A stretch of DNA of 64,000 bases from Ferrimonas marina (GTDB taxonomy: Bacteria > Pseudomonadota > Gammaproteobacteria > Enterobacterales > Shewanellaceae), in assembly GCF_900129905.1 (NCBI RefSeq), contig NZ_FQXG01000009.1, forward strand, positions 1 through 64,000, written 5' to 3'. Position numbers and translations under genes: made by a program. Shown here one piece after another: positions 7,656-16,414 of this stretch; the first letter of the stretch is position 1, and the number at the start of each line of letters is the position of its first letter. Under the pieces are notes generated by a model. That model did not search any database and was not told the origin of the DNA. It saw only the letters and a program-made list of their open reading frames with translations.

Positions 7656-7743
7656 GTTCAGGCACTATACTTGAGCCGTGATCCCGTTCACATGCCGTGT
7701 TCAAGCATTAGGATATCTAATCTTTACCCGGTTCAGGCGCGGG

Positions 7744-7798
7744 AAAAAATTCATTATTCCGGGCCGGTGAATTGCCGTAAAGTACGCCTGAATTTTTT
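7744..7798. promoter_or_regulatory. Inverted repeat upstream of the MarC-family gene
   Basis: AAAAAATTCA at 7744-7753 is the exact reverse complement of TGAATTTTTT at 7789-7798, with 35 bases between. It lies in the presumed promoter region of the next gene. It could be paired half-operators or an RNA stem; nothing more can be said. Confidence 0.35.
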
Positions 7799-7825
7799 GA
7801 CCCCTAATGCTGAGGCAACTGTGCA

Positions 7826-8452
7826 GTGGACCTGACTCTTTACCTTCAATTTTTCCTGGGCCTGGTGGCGATCGTTAACCCCATCGGCCTGCTGCCGGTG
7901 TTCGTGACCCTCACCAGTCACCAAAGTGAGGTGGAGCGTCGTCGCACCGCAGCCATTGCCAATTTCGCGGTGGTGGTGATCCTGCTGGTTACCCTGATCG
8001 CAGGCCAGCTGATCCTGGATATGTTCAGCATCTCCCTGTCAGCCTTCCGTGTCGCCGGTGGCACCCTGATCGTGTTTATCGCCATGTCGATGCTGCAGGG
8101 CAAGCTCGGTGAGGTAAAGCACAACAAGGCGGAAGACCGGGAAGCGGCGGCGATGGAGTCGGTGGCCGTGGTGCCTTTGGCCTTGCCGCTGATGGCCGGT
8201 CCTGGCGCGATCAGTTCGGTGATCGTGTATGCCGCTGAGTACAACAGCTGGGTGAATATCCTGGGTATGGCTGCAGCGGTCCTGGTGTTTGGTCTAATGA
8301 GCTGGGCGATCTTCCGAATGGCTTCGGTCATCTTTAAGGTATTGGGGCAGACCGGGATCAACATTATTACCCGTATCATGGGTCTGTTGATGCTCTCCAT
8401 CGGCATCGAGGTGATCTCTGCGGGGATAAAGGGCTTATTCCCAGGGGTGTAA
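7826..8452 (+). CDS. MarC family integral membrane protein
   Basis: A 208-residue protein with six hydrophobic segments. The family hallmark NPIGLLPVFV lies in the first segment and PLALPLMAGPGAIS in the middle. MarC proteins (MarC, YchE, YhgN) are inner-membrane proteins of unsettled function; earlier links to multidrug resistance were not upheld. The start is a GTG at 7826 preceded by TGAGG, the only start that retains the complete first segment. Confidence 0.85.
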   Translation: MDLTLYLQFFLGLVAIVNPIGLLPVFVTLTSHQSEVERRRTAAIANFAVVVILLVTLIAGQLILDMFSISLSAFRVAGGTLIVFIAMSMLQGKLGEVKHNKAEDREAAAMESVAVVPLALPLMAGPGAISSVIVYAAEYNSWVNILGMAAAVLVFGLMSWAIFRMASVIFKVLGQTGINIITRIMGLLMLSIGIEVISAGIKGLFPGV

Positions 8453-8481
8453 AACAACGCGGCCGTGATGGTCGCGTTTCT

Positions 8482-8712
8482 TTATCCGGCTAAACCGGAT
8501 TGAAGAATGGCGTGGGCCAATGGTGCCAACACCATGATGATGATGATGGCGACGCAGGTGAATTGAACCCAATGATCCTGCAGCTCCGCCAGCTGCTCCT
8601 CCCGCTCGCGGCCGTCTATATTGCGGTTGGCTTCGGTATGGCGGTATCGATACCACCAGTAGAGGTTACCGGCCACCATAACCAACATGACAATCAATAG
8701 CCGAGATTCCAT
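8482..8712 (-). CDS. Small membrane protein of unknown function
   Basis: A 76-residue protein with two hydrophobic segments (LLIVMLVMVAGNLYWWY and VQFTCVAIIIIMVLAPLA) separated by a charged loop rich in R, E and Q. The ATG is preceded by GGGAG on the minus strand. It converges on the MarC-family gene with 29 bases between the stops. I do not recognise the family. Confidence 0.6.
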   Translation of the reverse strand: MESRLLIVMLVMVAGNLYWWYRYRHTEANRNIDGREREEQLAELQDHWVQFTCVAIIIIMVLAPLAHAILQSGLAG

Positions 8713-8830
8713 GGCTGCTACTCCCTGTTGTCTTGTTACCTTTAATATACATACTCTTTACAGGGAAATGCCGGTGCAGGCGGCAGTGACTGAAATACGG
8801 CAGACTGTGCTGGGAAAAGACAATTCAGAC

Positions 8831-8860
8831 ATAAAAATGGCGCCTGTGGGCGCCATTTTC
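8831..8860 (-). terminator. Terminator of the DUF4397 lipoprotein gene
   Basis: AAAATGGCGCC TGT GGGCGCCATTTT forms a long stem. Read leftward it ends in a T run, 16 bases beyond the stop of the DUF4397 gene. Confidence 0.85.
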
Positions 8861-8875
8861 AGTCTGTGTTGGTGT

Positions 8876-10264
8876 TTATTCAGCCGGAGCCGGTTCCGGC
8901 ACGAAGTCGTCCATCAGGATCAGACCCAGAGGCAGGCCGCCTCCCACCTCATCGCGGGCGATGGCGGTGTAAAGCATGTTCGCTTCCAGCGTCACCATCA
9001 GCGGACCGATGGCGGCGTCCTTGGTGCCAGTAGGGGTCACGGTGACCACGTAATCGCCAGCAGCCAGGGACAGACGGCCAGTTTCCATGCCGATGGGGAC
9101 GCCGGTGAAGGCCGGCTCTTCGTCACTGATGTCCATGTCGGTGCCCAGGTAGATGTCGACCGGGCCGGCGGTGGGTGAGGCGTGGAACAAGCGCAGGCCC
9201 GCCTCGGTGGCGATACGGCGACGATTTTCGTCAACGACCACCCAAGGGGCGATCTCGGCCACGTTGTTGATGGCCAGCACGGTGTAGGCCATGTCCTGCT
9301 CGGCGGTGATCATGGCATCAATCACGAAGGTTCCCGGGGCTTCAGTCGGTTCTACCTGAATCTGGTAGTCGCCGGCCGGCACGTTCAGGTAATCACTGAA
9401 ACCGGTGTAGGGCACATCGGTCAACGCAGTCATGCCATTAGCTAACACGTTCACGTTGGGAGCGTCCGGTGAGGCGTGCACCACACGCAGTTCAGCGCCG
9501 GCGTTCATGTCGGGGATCGACATAGTGCCTTCGGCAGACCAGGCCACCAGGGCAATGGGCGCTTCGCCGGTGACAGTGTTGGTCACCGCGGCCAGAAGCA
9601 GATCAGTGCCTGCTGCCAGGCTCAAGGTGCCGGTGTCATACACAACGTCTTTGGTACCCGCCACGGTAACGCGGGCCTGGTAGTCCCCAGCGGCGACTTC
9701 GATCAGGTCGCTGTTTTGCGTGAACTCCACGGCGGCCAGGGCCGGATCCATCATAGCGATGTCGGCCATCGGCTCGGTCAGGTAGATGTCTACCGCCGGC
9801 GCGTCAGGGCTGGCATGCAGGATCTGCAGGCGGATGTTGCCTTCACCAAACTCAGCGCGGGGACGGCTGAGCAGCAGCGGCTGCAAGGTCTCGTCTGCGA
9901 CCTTACCAACGGCAATGACCGAGTATTCCATCTCCGATTCGATCAACACGTCCGGCACTTCGATAACCCGGGCGGTCATGTCGCCGGGCAACAGTGCATC
10001 GACCGCAAAGGTGTAGGCTGCCGGTTCCAGCTCTACAAAGCCAGAACCTGCGGCGTAGTCCACCGATTCCAGTGCGACAGCATCGTTGACCAGTACGTTG
10101 ACCAGCGGCGCATCCGGTGAGGCGTGCAGTACGCGGACGTAGCCGGATTCAATGGGGGCAGTCGGCGGCGGGGGCGTGACGACGATGTCATCGTCATCGT
10201 CGTCACAAGCGGTCAGGGCGAGCGCGGCTAAAATAGCCACACCATATTTGGCGAAAGGTTTCAT
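8876..10264 (-). CDS. DUF4397-repeat lipoprotein
   Basis: A 462-residue envelope protein. The signal peptide ends in the lipobox LTAC (Cys20), followed by six aspartates (21-26) and a proline-rich linker. The rest is built of four DUF4397 repeats, each opening with HASPDAP or a variant, near residues 47, 150, 263 and 361 (the last reads HASPTAG). The repeats are predicted beta-sandwich units; their role is unknown. Asp after the lipidated Cys is an inner-membrane retention signal in E. coli, so location cannot be assumed to be the outer membrane. It lies 57 bases downstream of the dGTPase-like gene. Confidence 0.85.
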   Translation of the reverse strand: MKPFAKYGVAILAALALTACDDDDDDIVVTPPPPTAPIESGYVRVLHASPDAPLVNVLVNDAVALESVDYAAGSGFVELEPAAYTFAVDALLPGDMTARVIEVPDVLIESEMEYSVIAVGKVADETLQPLLLSRPRAEFGEGNIRLQILHASPDAPAVDIYLTEPMADIAMMDPALAAVEFTQNSDLIEVAAGDYQARVTVAGTKDVVYDTGTLSLAAGTDLLLAAVTNTVTGEAPIALVAWSAEGTMSIPDMNAGAELRVVHASPDAPNVNVLANGMTALTDVPYTGFSDYLNVPAGDYQIQVEPTEAPGTFVIDAMITAEQDMAYTVLAINNVAEIAPWVVVDENRRRIATEAGLRLFHASPTAGPVDIYLGTDMDISDEEPAFTGVPIGMETGRLSLAAGDYVVTVTPTGTKDAAIGPLMVTLEANMLYTAIARDEVGGGLPLGLILMDDFVPEPAPAE

Positions 10265-10321
10265 CGGTCTTCTCCGTCGTTTTGTTCGCGTTGAACAGAA
10301 CGCAGGAAAAAAAACCTTGGA

Positions 10322-11653
10322 TCACAAACGTGATTGTAATTCGAACAAATTGCCTTTTGTCATACCAAACAGGTTGTTGTGCAAACGGGCGGCAAAGTCG
10401 TCGGTCATGCCGGAGATGAAATCGGCGATAACCCGGCTGCCATGCTGGCCCTGGTGCACCTGCTGCTGCCAGCGTGACTGGGTATCCAGCGGCAGTAAAC
10501 GCTCCGGATCGGAGCTGAAGGCTTCGAACAGTTCCATCACCACTTGCTGACCCTTGTACTCCAGCAGTTGCACCTCGGGCTTACGGATCACATTGCGGAA
10601 CACGAACTGCTTGAGTACCTGCAACAAGCCTTGATGTCGGGGAGCCAGGCGAGCACGAAAACCAAACAGCGGGTCCGGATGTTCCAAGTTGTCCGTTAGC
10701 TCCACCGAGGTGATCAGGGCGTTGACCAGGGTTCCGATGGCGTCCTTGCGTCGATAGTGATGGCGGCAGAACAGGTCGTCGCTAAGCTGACTCAGTTGCG
10801 CCGGGGTAAAGGGGCTTTCCTGCTGGGTCAGCGGGCTAACCACCTCCGCCTGCCAGGTGTCGCGATGGACAATCCCCAGCACGATGGCGTCCTCCAGGTC
10901 ATGCACTGAATAGGCGATGTCATCAGCCAGCTCCATGATGGAGCAGTCCAGTGAGCAGTGCAGCGGACGGCGGTGGGGTTCGCCGGGCTCGCTGGCCTGG
11001 AAGGCTTGGCGCGCTTCAGCCGCCAGTGGGGTTAGTACCCACTCCAGTGCCTCTTTGTCGTCGTCGTAGATCGCCTTGGCGGGCACCCAGTCCTGGGCTT
11101 TGAGCTGACGATAGGAGGCGACCGGTGCAGGGGGCGTCGCCTCGGCAACCTGACGGTGGCAGACCGGGTATTTGAGTACGCCCAGCAGGGTGCGACGGCT
11201 GAGGTTCATGCCCGCCGTTTGGGTGTAGGGCTCCAGCCGGGTCAGGATGCGGAAGGTCTGGCCATTGCCTTCAAAACCCCCGTGCTCACGCATCATGTAG
11301 TTCAGCGCCACCTCACCGCCGTGACCGAACGGGGGGTGGCCGATGTCGTGGGCCAGGCAGAGGGCTTCGATCAGGTGATCATCCAGCACCGAGGCGAGCT
11401 GCGGGTATTTTTGCCTCAGTTGGGCATTGAGACCGGTTCCGATCTGCGCCGCTTCGATGGAGTGGGTCAGGCGGGTACGGTAGAAGTCGTTCATACCGAC
11501 GCCAAGCACCTGGGTCTTGGACTGCAGCCGTCGAAAGGCGGCGGAGTGCAGCACCCGGGCCTTATCGCGCTGATACGGGCTGCGCTGATCGGCACTGCGG
11601 TGCTTGTTTTCCTGGTAGGGGCGTTGCTGCCACAGATCCTGTTCTTCTTTCAT
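10322..11653 (-). CDS. Deoxyguanosinetriphosphate triphosphohydrolase-like protein
   Basis: A 443-residue HD-domain phosphohydrolase of the dGTPase-like family, which cleaves dNTPs to nucleoside and triphosphate. The metal-site motif LAHDIGHPPFGHGGE and the earlier histidine in RLTHSIEAAQIG are present. The N-terminal RSPYQRDKARVLHSAAFRRLQ is typical of the type with about 440 residues, distinct from the longer E. coli Dgt. It follows yfbR on the same strand with a 56-base gap, placing two deoxynucleotide-pool enzymes together. Confidence 0.85.
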   Translation of the reverse strand: MKEEQDLWQQRPYQENKHRSADQRSPYQRDKARVLHSAAFRRLQSKTQVLGVGMNDFYRTRLTHSIEAAQIGTGLNAQLRQKYPQLASVLDDHLIEALCLAHDIGHPPFGHGGEVALNYMMREHGGFEGNGQTFRILTRLEPYTQTAGMNLSRRTLLGVLKYPVCHRQVAEATPPAPVASYRQLKAQDWVPAKAIYDDDKEALEWVLTPLAAEARQAFQASEPGEPHRRPLHCSLDCSIMELADDIAYSVHDLEDAIVLGIVHRDTWQAEVVSPLTQQESPFTPAQLSQLSDDLFCRHHYRRKDAIGTLVNALITSVELTDNLEHPDPLFGFRARLAPRHQGLLQVLKQFVFRNVIRKPEVQLLEYKGQQVVMELFEAFSSDPERLLPLDTQSRWQQQVHQGQHGSRVIADFISGMTDDFAARLHNNLFGMTKGNLFELQSRL

Positions 11654-11709
11654 AACTGCCTCAAAATTCAGTTACTTAACTTCAGTGTGGTTCAGCAACA
11701 CCGGTGTGG

Positions 11710-12312
11710 TCAAGTGGGCTTGGCCAGGCTGTCCAGGGTGGCACCACAGGAGGCCATGAACACATCAAGGAAGTAGGCCACCTCGGGCAGCTGGCGCAGC
11801 TCAGCCAGCTTGGGATCCAGCTTCTCGACCACGTGTTCGAATTCGTGGTTGTGATGGGCCAGCTCCTCTTTTGCCTTGAGGTAGGCACAGATCACGTCCG
11901 CAGCCTTCACCAGCCGAGCGTATTCGGGGTCCACCCGGGACTGGATCAGCAGCTCGGCGAAGTCCTGTTGCAGCTCCTTCGGCAGACTGGCGAGGCATTG
12001 CTGCTCTGCCGCCGCTTCCAGCTCCTTAAACTCTTTGGTGATCTGAGGGTTGGAGTACTTAACCGGGCTGACAATGTCGCCCAGTCGGGTCTCCGAACAC
12101 TCGTGATAGAGTGCCAGGGTGGCCGCCCGGTCCGGATTGTAGTTACCGCCATACAGGCGGTTGGCGATCACCGCTAACAGGTGGGCAACGATGGCCACCT
12201 GATGGCTGTGCTCTGCCACGTTCTCCGGTTTGACGCAGTGCATCAGGCTCCAGCGCCGGATCAGCGGCATCCGGAACAGCCAGGCGAGGAAGGTGCTGGA
12301 GGGGGTAGCCAT
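11710..12312 (-). CDS. yfbR: 5'-deoxynucleotidase YfbR
   Basis: A 200-residue HD-domain phosphatase that removes phosphate from deoxynucleoside 5'-monophosphates. Metal ligands lie in AEHSHQVA and YHECSE, and later residues include VKAADVICAYLKA. Length and sequence match E. coli YfbR. It starts nine bases after the alaA stop, the same order as in E. coli, and probably shares its transcript. Confidence 0.92.
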   Translation of the reverse strand: MATPSSTFLAWLFRMPLIRRWSLMHCVKPENVAEHSHQVAIVAHLLAVIANRLYGGNYNPDRAATLALYHECSETRLGDIVSPVKYSNPQITKEFKELEAAAEQQCLASLPKELQQDFAELLIQSRVDPEYARLVKAADVICAYLKAKEELAHHNHEFEHVVEKLDPKLAELRQLPEVAYFLDVFMASCGATLDSLAKPT

Positions 12313-12321
12313 GGGTGTCTC

Positions 12322-13536
12322 CTACTGACGGTAGCGGTGAAGGAAGTGCTCGAACTTGTCCATGGCGCGGTCCAGATCCTCAAGGTGGGGTAGGAACACG
12401 ATGCGCAGGTGGTCCGGTTCGGGCCAGTTGAAGGCGGTGCCCTGGACCAGCAGGATTTTTTCCTGCATCAACAGGTCCAGCACCAGTTTCTCGTCATCCA
12501 CCAGGTTGAAGCGTTTGACGTCCAGCTTGGGGAAGGCGTACATCGCCCCCTTGGGCTGCTTGCAGCTGACCCCGTCGATGGCGTTGAGTCGCTCCACCAC
12601 CAGATCACGCTGCTGGCACAGACGTCCGGTGGGCAGCAGCAGCTCGTTGATGCTTTGGTAGCCCCCCAAGGCGGTCTGGATGGCGTGCTGCATCGGCACA
12701 TTGGCGCACAGCCGCATGGAGGCGAGCATCTCCAGCCCTTCGATGTAGTTGTGGGCCCGACTGCGATCGCCGGAAAGCATCATCCAGCCGGAGCGAAAAC
12801 CGGCGGCACGGTAGGCCTTGGACAAGCCGTTGAAGGTGATGATGAACAGATCCTCCGCCAGGGAAGCGGTGGGGATGTGCTCGGCCTCATCGTACAGCAC
12901 CTTGTCGTAGATCTCGTCGGAGAACACGATGAGGTTGTGCTCGCGGGCGATCTGAAGCAGCTCCAGCAGCATCTCTTTGCTGTAGACGGCGCCGGTGGGG
13001 TTGTTGGGGTTGATGATCACCAAGCCACGGGTTTGCGGGGTGATCTTGCGGCGGATGTCGTCCAGATCCGGCATCCAGTCCGCTTCTTCGTCGCACAGGT
13101 AGTGCCGTGCGGTGCCACCCCCTAGGTGCACGGCGGCGGTCCACAGCGGGTAGTCCGGCGCCGGTACCAGGATCTCATCGCCGTTGTTGAGCAGGCCCTG
13201 CATCGCCATCACGATAAGCTCAGAGACGCCGTTGCCGATGTAGATGTCGTCCACATCGACGTCACGGATGCCGTGGGGTTGGTAGTGCTGCATCACCGCT
13301 TTACGGGCGGAGAACAGGCCGTGGGACTCGCAGTAGCCCTGGCTTTCCGGCAGGTTGTGGATCACATCGCGGATGATCTCCTCCGGTGCCTCGAAGCCAA
13401 ACGGCGCGGGGTTGCCGATGTTGAGTTTGAGCACCCGATGTCCCTCCTCCTCCAGCCGTTTCGCTTCCCGGGCGACCGGCCCACGAATGTCGTAACACAC
13501 GGAGTTGAGTTTGTTGGATTTATTGATTGGGTGCAT
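12322..13536 (-). CDS. alaA: Alanine aminotransferase AlaA
   Basis: A 404-residue PLP-dependent class I/II aminotransferase making alanine from pyruvate and glutamate. The PLP lysine is in the segment FNGLSKAYRAAGFRSGW; NPNNPTGAVYS and SDEIYDKVLYD are the other cofactor-site segments. The start at 13536 (preceded by AAGGA) gives an N-terminus aligned with E. coli AlaA; an upstream in-frame extension to 13581 is not conserved. First gene of a likely alaA-yfbR operon. Confidence 0.93.
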   Translation of the reverse strand: MHPINKSNKLNSVCYDIRGPVAREAKRLEEEGHRVLKLNIGNPAPFGFEAPEEIIRDVIHNLPESQGYCESHGLFSARKAVMQHYQPHGIRDVDVDDIYIGNGVSELIVMAMQGLLNNGDEILVPAPDYPLWTAAVHLGGGTARHYLCDEEADWMPDLDDIRRKITPQTRGLVIINPNNPTGAVYSKEMLLELLQIAREHNLIVFSDEIYDKVLYDEAEHIPTASLAEDLFIITFNGLSKAYRAAGFRSGWMMLSGDRSRAHNYIEGLEMLASMRLCANVPMQHAIQTALGGYQSINELLLPTGRLCQQRDLVVERLNAIDGVSCKQPKGAMYAFPKLDVKRFNLVDDEKLVLDLLMQEKILLVQGTAFNWPEPDHLRIVFLPHLEDLDRAMDKFEHFLHRYRQ

Positions 13537-13711
13537 GGTTGTCCTTACGGCGATAAAAGGGCAAAGGGGACTTTGCAACATAGCGAAAAGTAAGGAAACA
13601 GGGAAGGGGGAGTTGGCGTCAAAGCCGCAACAAACCGGCCCTTAAGCGGGGTTTGATTCGGGTTTGGGGGTGGCTTTGGTGGGGGGAGTCGAACGAGGAG
13701 AAGCGGGTAAC

Positions 13712-13739
13712 AAAAAAGGACCCGATATGGGTCCTTTTT
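13712..13739 (-). terminator. Terminator of fldA
   Basis: Read leftward, AAAAAGGACCC ATATC GGGTCCTTTTTT is a stem followed by T, 22 bases beyond the fldA stop. Confidence 0.88.
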
Positions 13740-13760
13740 CAGCGACGATGCGGTGGGCGT

Positions 13761-14285
13761 TTAGCCCTCCAGCTCGGCCAGGCACATCTCTTCGTAAATC
13801 TGCTTAACCCAGGCGTCTACGCGCTGCTCGGTCAGCTCCGGCTGACGGTCTTCGTCGATGCCCAGACCGATAAAGGTGTTGTCGTCTACCAGTGCCTTGG
13901 AGGCTTCAAATTCAAACCCTTCGGTGCTGGTGTGGCCAACGATGATGGCACCGCGCTCCTGCACGATGTCACCCAGCTGGCCCATGGCGTCGAGGAAGTA
14001 CTCGGCGTAGTCCTCTTGGTCGCCACAACCGAAGATGGCCACCAGCTTGTCGGTGAAGTCCAGTTGCTCCAGCTCGGGGAAGAAGTCATCCCAGTCGCAC
14101 TGGGCTTCGCCGTAATACCAAGTGGGGATACCGAACAGCAGCAGACTGAATTCGGCGATCTCCTCTTTACTGCTCTTGGCGATGTCCTTGACGTCGACCA
14201 GTTGTCCAAGTTTCTTCTGGATCATTTTGGCTACGGCTTCGGTGTTGCCGGTGTCGCTGCCAAAGAACAGACCTACGCTTGCCAT
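13761..14285 (-). CDS. fldA: Flavodoxin FldA
   Basis: A 174-residue FMN electron carrier for radical-SAM and other reductive enzymes. The phosphate-binding loop is GSDTGNTE at residues 9-16; PTWYYGEAQCDWDDF and GCGDQEDYAEYF are the isoalloxazine-contact loops of long-chain flavodoxins. It lies just downstream of ybfE as in E. coli, but fur, which follows fldA there, is absent; alaA comes next instead. Confidence 0.93.
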   Translation of the reverse strand: MASVGLFFGSDTGNTEAVAKMIQKKLGQLVDVKDIAKSSKEEIAEFSLLLFGIPTWYYGEAQCDWDDFFPELEQLDFTDKLVAIFGCGDQEDYAEYFLDAMGQLGDIVQERGAIIVGHTSTEGFEFEASKALVDDNTFIGLGIDEDRQPELTEQRVDAWVKQIYEEMCLAELEG

Positions 14286-14323
14286 TCGCTTACCTATATC
14301 TGTTGGTGAATACCTGCACCCGC

Positions 14324-14611
14324 TTATTGGTGCTCCGAGTCGACGTCAAACTGCGCTTGCAGGATCGACTCAATCAATTGACTGCGGGTGATGTTACTTT
14401 CCAGGGCTTTGTCATTCAAGGCGTTGTACAGCTCTTCAGAGACCTTGAACTCAATGCGTTTCAGCCCTTTCGATCTATCTCTCAGTATTTGATTTCGTTT
14501 GTTGACGCGCAACTGTTGTTCGCGAGGCAGCGGGTTGGTGCGGGGACGTCCGCGCCGCTTCTCTGAGGCGAACATATCCAGTGTGGTTCTGTCGCTTTTT
14601 TCGATGGCCAT
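14324..14611 (-). CDS. ybfE: YbfE family protein (ribbon-helix-helix-like)
   Basis: A 95-residue basic protein. The N-terminal RRGRPRTNPLPREQQLRVNK is typical of YbfE. The C-terminal half, IEFKVSEELYNALNDKALESNITRSQLIES, has a strand-helix-helix pattern of ribbon-helix-helix DNA-binding proteins. In E. coli ybfE is LexA-controlled; I see no clear LexA box upstream here. It sits between DUF2788 and fldA in a leftward run and its cellular role is unknown. Confidence 0.85.
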   Translation of the reverse strand: MAIEKSDRTTLDMFASEKRRGRPRTNPLPREQQLRVNKRNQILRDRSKGLKRIEFKVSEELYNALNDKALESNITRSQLIESILQAQFDVDSEHQ

Positions 14612-14623
14612 TATTTTAATGCA

Positions 14624-14845
14624 CTAGCCGATCCCGCTTCCCTCCCAAAAGAGTTGGATCACCCCTTTGGCGACGAAGCCGGCACAGCCTAAAAACAGTA
14701 CTAACCAGACGATAAAGCGGCCAAAAGCGGGCACTTTACCCTGTTTCAACACGTCCCTGATGGACATCCCGATCAAGAAAAAGATCGAGGCAAAGAACAG
14801 GTTCAAAGCCAGCGCTTCGATCTGCTCAAATTGACCGTTGATCAT
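14624..14845 (-). CDS. DUF2788 membrane protein
   Basis: A 73-residue protein with two membrane segments, LNLFFASIFFLIGMSIRDVL and FIVWLVLFLGCAGFVAKGVI, separated by KQGKVPAFGR. This matches the small DUF2788 family known mainly from Shewanella relatives. It lies between ybfF and ybfE, 12 bases before ybfE. Function unknown. Confidence 0.75.
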   Translation of the reverse strand: MINGQFEQIEALALNLFFASIFFLIGMSIRDVLKQGKVPAFGRFIVWLVLFLGCAGFVAKGVIQLFWEGSGIG

Positions 14846-14883
14846 GACACTACCTTCCTGGCTGATCGTGGCGGCGCACTATA

Positions 14884-15678
14884 TCACAGGCCCGGGGGGG
14901 CCGCTACGACCGGGGTGTGTGCTTGAAAAAAATCGCTGGCGTGGCGATTGAAGGCCTCGGCCTTCTGGCTGTGCAGCCAGTGACCAGCCCCGGCAATGAT
15001 TCGAGCCTTGGCCCGGGGAAAGCGTCGCTGGATCCCCGCCTGGTGCTCGGTGGTGAGGTAGTCTGACAGCGCGCCCTTGACGAACAGTGTGGGCCCTTCA
15101 AACGGCGGCTGGTCAGGAATGGCTGCGATCAGCTGCGGATAGCAGCGGCGGATGGCATCGATGCGGATCTTCAGCTCAAAGCCGCCCTGTGGCCGGGAGA
15201 CTAGGTTCTTGGCCAAAAAAGCGGTGGTGGCGCTGTCGATCCCCAGCGCGGTCAGCGCTTGCTGAGCCTGGCTGCGATTGCTCAGGTTGGCCGGGTCGAG
15301 CTCGGCCAAAGCGGCCAGGATGGTGTCATGACGACGGTGATAGCCCTCCGGGGCGATATCTGCCACCAGCAGGGCCCAGCAGCGGTTGGGGTTTGCCTGC
15401 GCGTAGGTCATTGCCACCTTACCGCCCAGGCTGTGGCCCAGCAGGCCCCACTGCTCGATCCCCAGTTGTTGTCGCAGCGCTTCCAGATCGGCGGCCATCT
15501 CGGCAAAGCTCATGGAGGATTGCTCGGCTTGGCCATCGTGGTTACGCAGGCTGACCCGCAGGGTCTGGAATCCGGCGGCCTGCAGTGCCCGGGCACAGGC
15601 ATTGAGGTTGTTCAGATCCCCGAACAACCCGTGTATCAGCACGATACAGGGGCCTTGGCCGTCCAGCTGGTAATGCAT
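14884..15678 (-). CDS. ybfF: Alpha/beta-hydrolase esterase YbfF
   Basis: A 264-residue hydrolase with acyl-CoA/acyl esterase activity known for E. coli YbfF. The oxyanion segment is LIHGLFGDLNN, the nucleophile elbow GHSLGGK, and the catalytic histidine lies in AGAGHWLHSQK. The ATG at 15678 follows AGGAGTAGG and matches family length; the open frame runs 138 residues further upstream without similarity and across the seqA promoter. It is divergent from seqA, as in E. coli. Confidence 0.9.
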   Translation of the reverse strand: MHYQLDGQGPCIVLIHGLFGDLNNLNACARALQAAGFQTLRVSLRNHDGQAEQSSMSFAEMAADLEALRQQLGIEQWGLLGHSLGGKVAMTYAQANPNRCWALLVADIAPEGYHRRHDTILAALAELDPANLSNRSQAQQALTALGIDSATTAFLAKNLVSRPQGGFELKIRIDAIRRCYPQLIAAIPDQPPFEGPTLFVKGALSDYLTTEHQAGIQRRFPRAKARIIAGAGHWLHSQKAEAFNRHASDFFQAHTPVVAAPPGL

Positions 15679-15772
15679 ACTCCTACTCCTTGGGGTGAGA
15701 ACCGGCGCGCATTGTCGCAATCGCTCAACCGCCATTGCAAGTTTGGGCATGGTGGTCGGTCGGGGCTGGCGA

Positions 15773-15778
15773 TATAAT
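15773..15778 (+). promoter_or_regulatory. Candidate -10 element of seqA
   Basis: A perfect TATAAT lies 40 bases before the seqA start. No good -35 is seen at 17 bases upstream. Confidence 0.4.
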
Positions 15779-15817
15779 GGCGCTGATTTAGTACGGAAAA
15801 CTGAAACCAGAGACCCT

Positions 15818-16387
15818 ATGAAATACATTGAGATCGATGATGAGTTGTACCAGCACATTGCCAGCAACACCCAACGGATTGGCGAGAGCGCATCCGATAT
15901 CCTGCGCCGCTTGCTGGGCCTGACCGTACAAGCTGAGGTGCCGGCGGCACCGAAGACCATCAGCGAACCGAGCCTGGAGCCCAAGGCCGTCGCGGAGCCG
16001 ACCGCCCCTGTGCGTACCAGCGCTCCGGTACGCTCCGCCGTAGCGGAAGCCGGTGTCTTCGAGGAGCTGCTGGTGGATGATCTGCTGGACAAGCAGAAGG
16101 GCGCGGTGGGTCGCTTTATCTACCTGCTGGACAGCGTCTATCGCCAGTACCCGAGTCAGTTTGACCGGGTGCTGCAGATCCGCGGTCGTGACCGTCTCTA
16201 CTTCTCCAACGGCAAAGAAGCCCTGCTCAAGGCCAGCAAAACCGCCAACCCCAAGCAGATTGGCAGCAGCCCATACTGGGTGTCCGCAAACAACAACACC
16301 AAGAAAAAACAGACTATTCTGGAAGAAGTGTTGAAAGAGATGGGTTGCCAGGCAGAGCTGGCAGCGCAGATCGCTCAGCGAATCTGA
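15818..16387 (+). CDS. seqA: Replication initiation negative regulator SeqA
   Basis: A 189-residue DNA-binding protein that sequesters hemimethylated GATC sites at oriC. The N-terminal multimerisation part, MKYIEIDDELYQHIASNT, and the C-terminal DNA-binding part with RGRDRLYFSNGKEALL and NPKQIGSSPYWV match SeqA. A variable linker rich in P, A and E (about 45-75) separates them. The upstream in-frame extension is rejected because it lacks similarity. It is followed after 27 bases by pgm, the same order as in E. coli. Confidence 0.95.
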   Translation: MKYIEIDDELYQHIASNTQRIGESASDILRRLLGLTVQAEVPAAPKTISEPSLEPKAVAEPTAPVRTSAPVRSAVAEAGVFEELLVDDLLDKQKGAVGRFIYLLDSVYRQYPSQFDRVLQIRGRDRLYFSNGKEALLKASKTANPKQIGSSPYWVSANNNTKKKQTILEEVLKEMGCQAELAAQIAQRI

Positions 16388-16414
16388 AGCCATCAAGGAA
16401 GAGAGTGGTCGCTC

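Noticed and set aside
6406-7704. 432-codon frame on the minus strand
   Set aside because: It is antisense to the symporter gene and has a histidine/glutamine-rich composition typical of shadow frames in GC-rich DNA.
12322-13581. Longer AlaA start at 13581
   Set aside because: The 15 extra residues do not align with the family, and a good ribosome site precedes 13536.
13712-14285. fur next to fldA
   Set aside because: E. coli has fur after fldA, but the sequence here goes straight from the fldA terminator to alaA.
14612-14880. LexA box for ybfE
   Set aside because: ybfE is LexA-controlled in E. coli, but no CTGT-N8-ACAG pattern was found upstream here.
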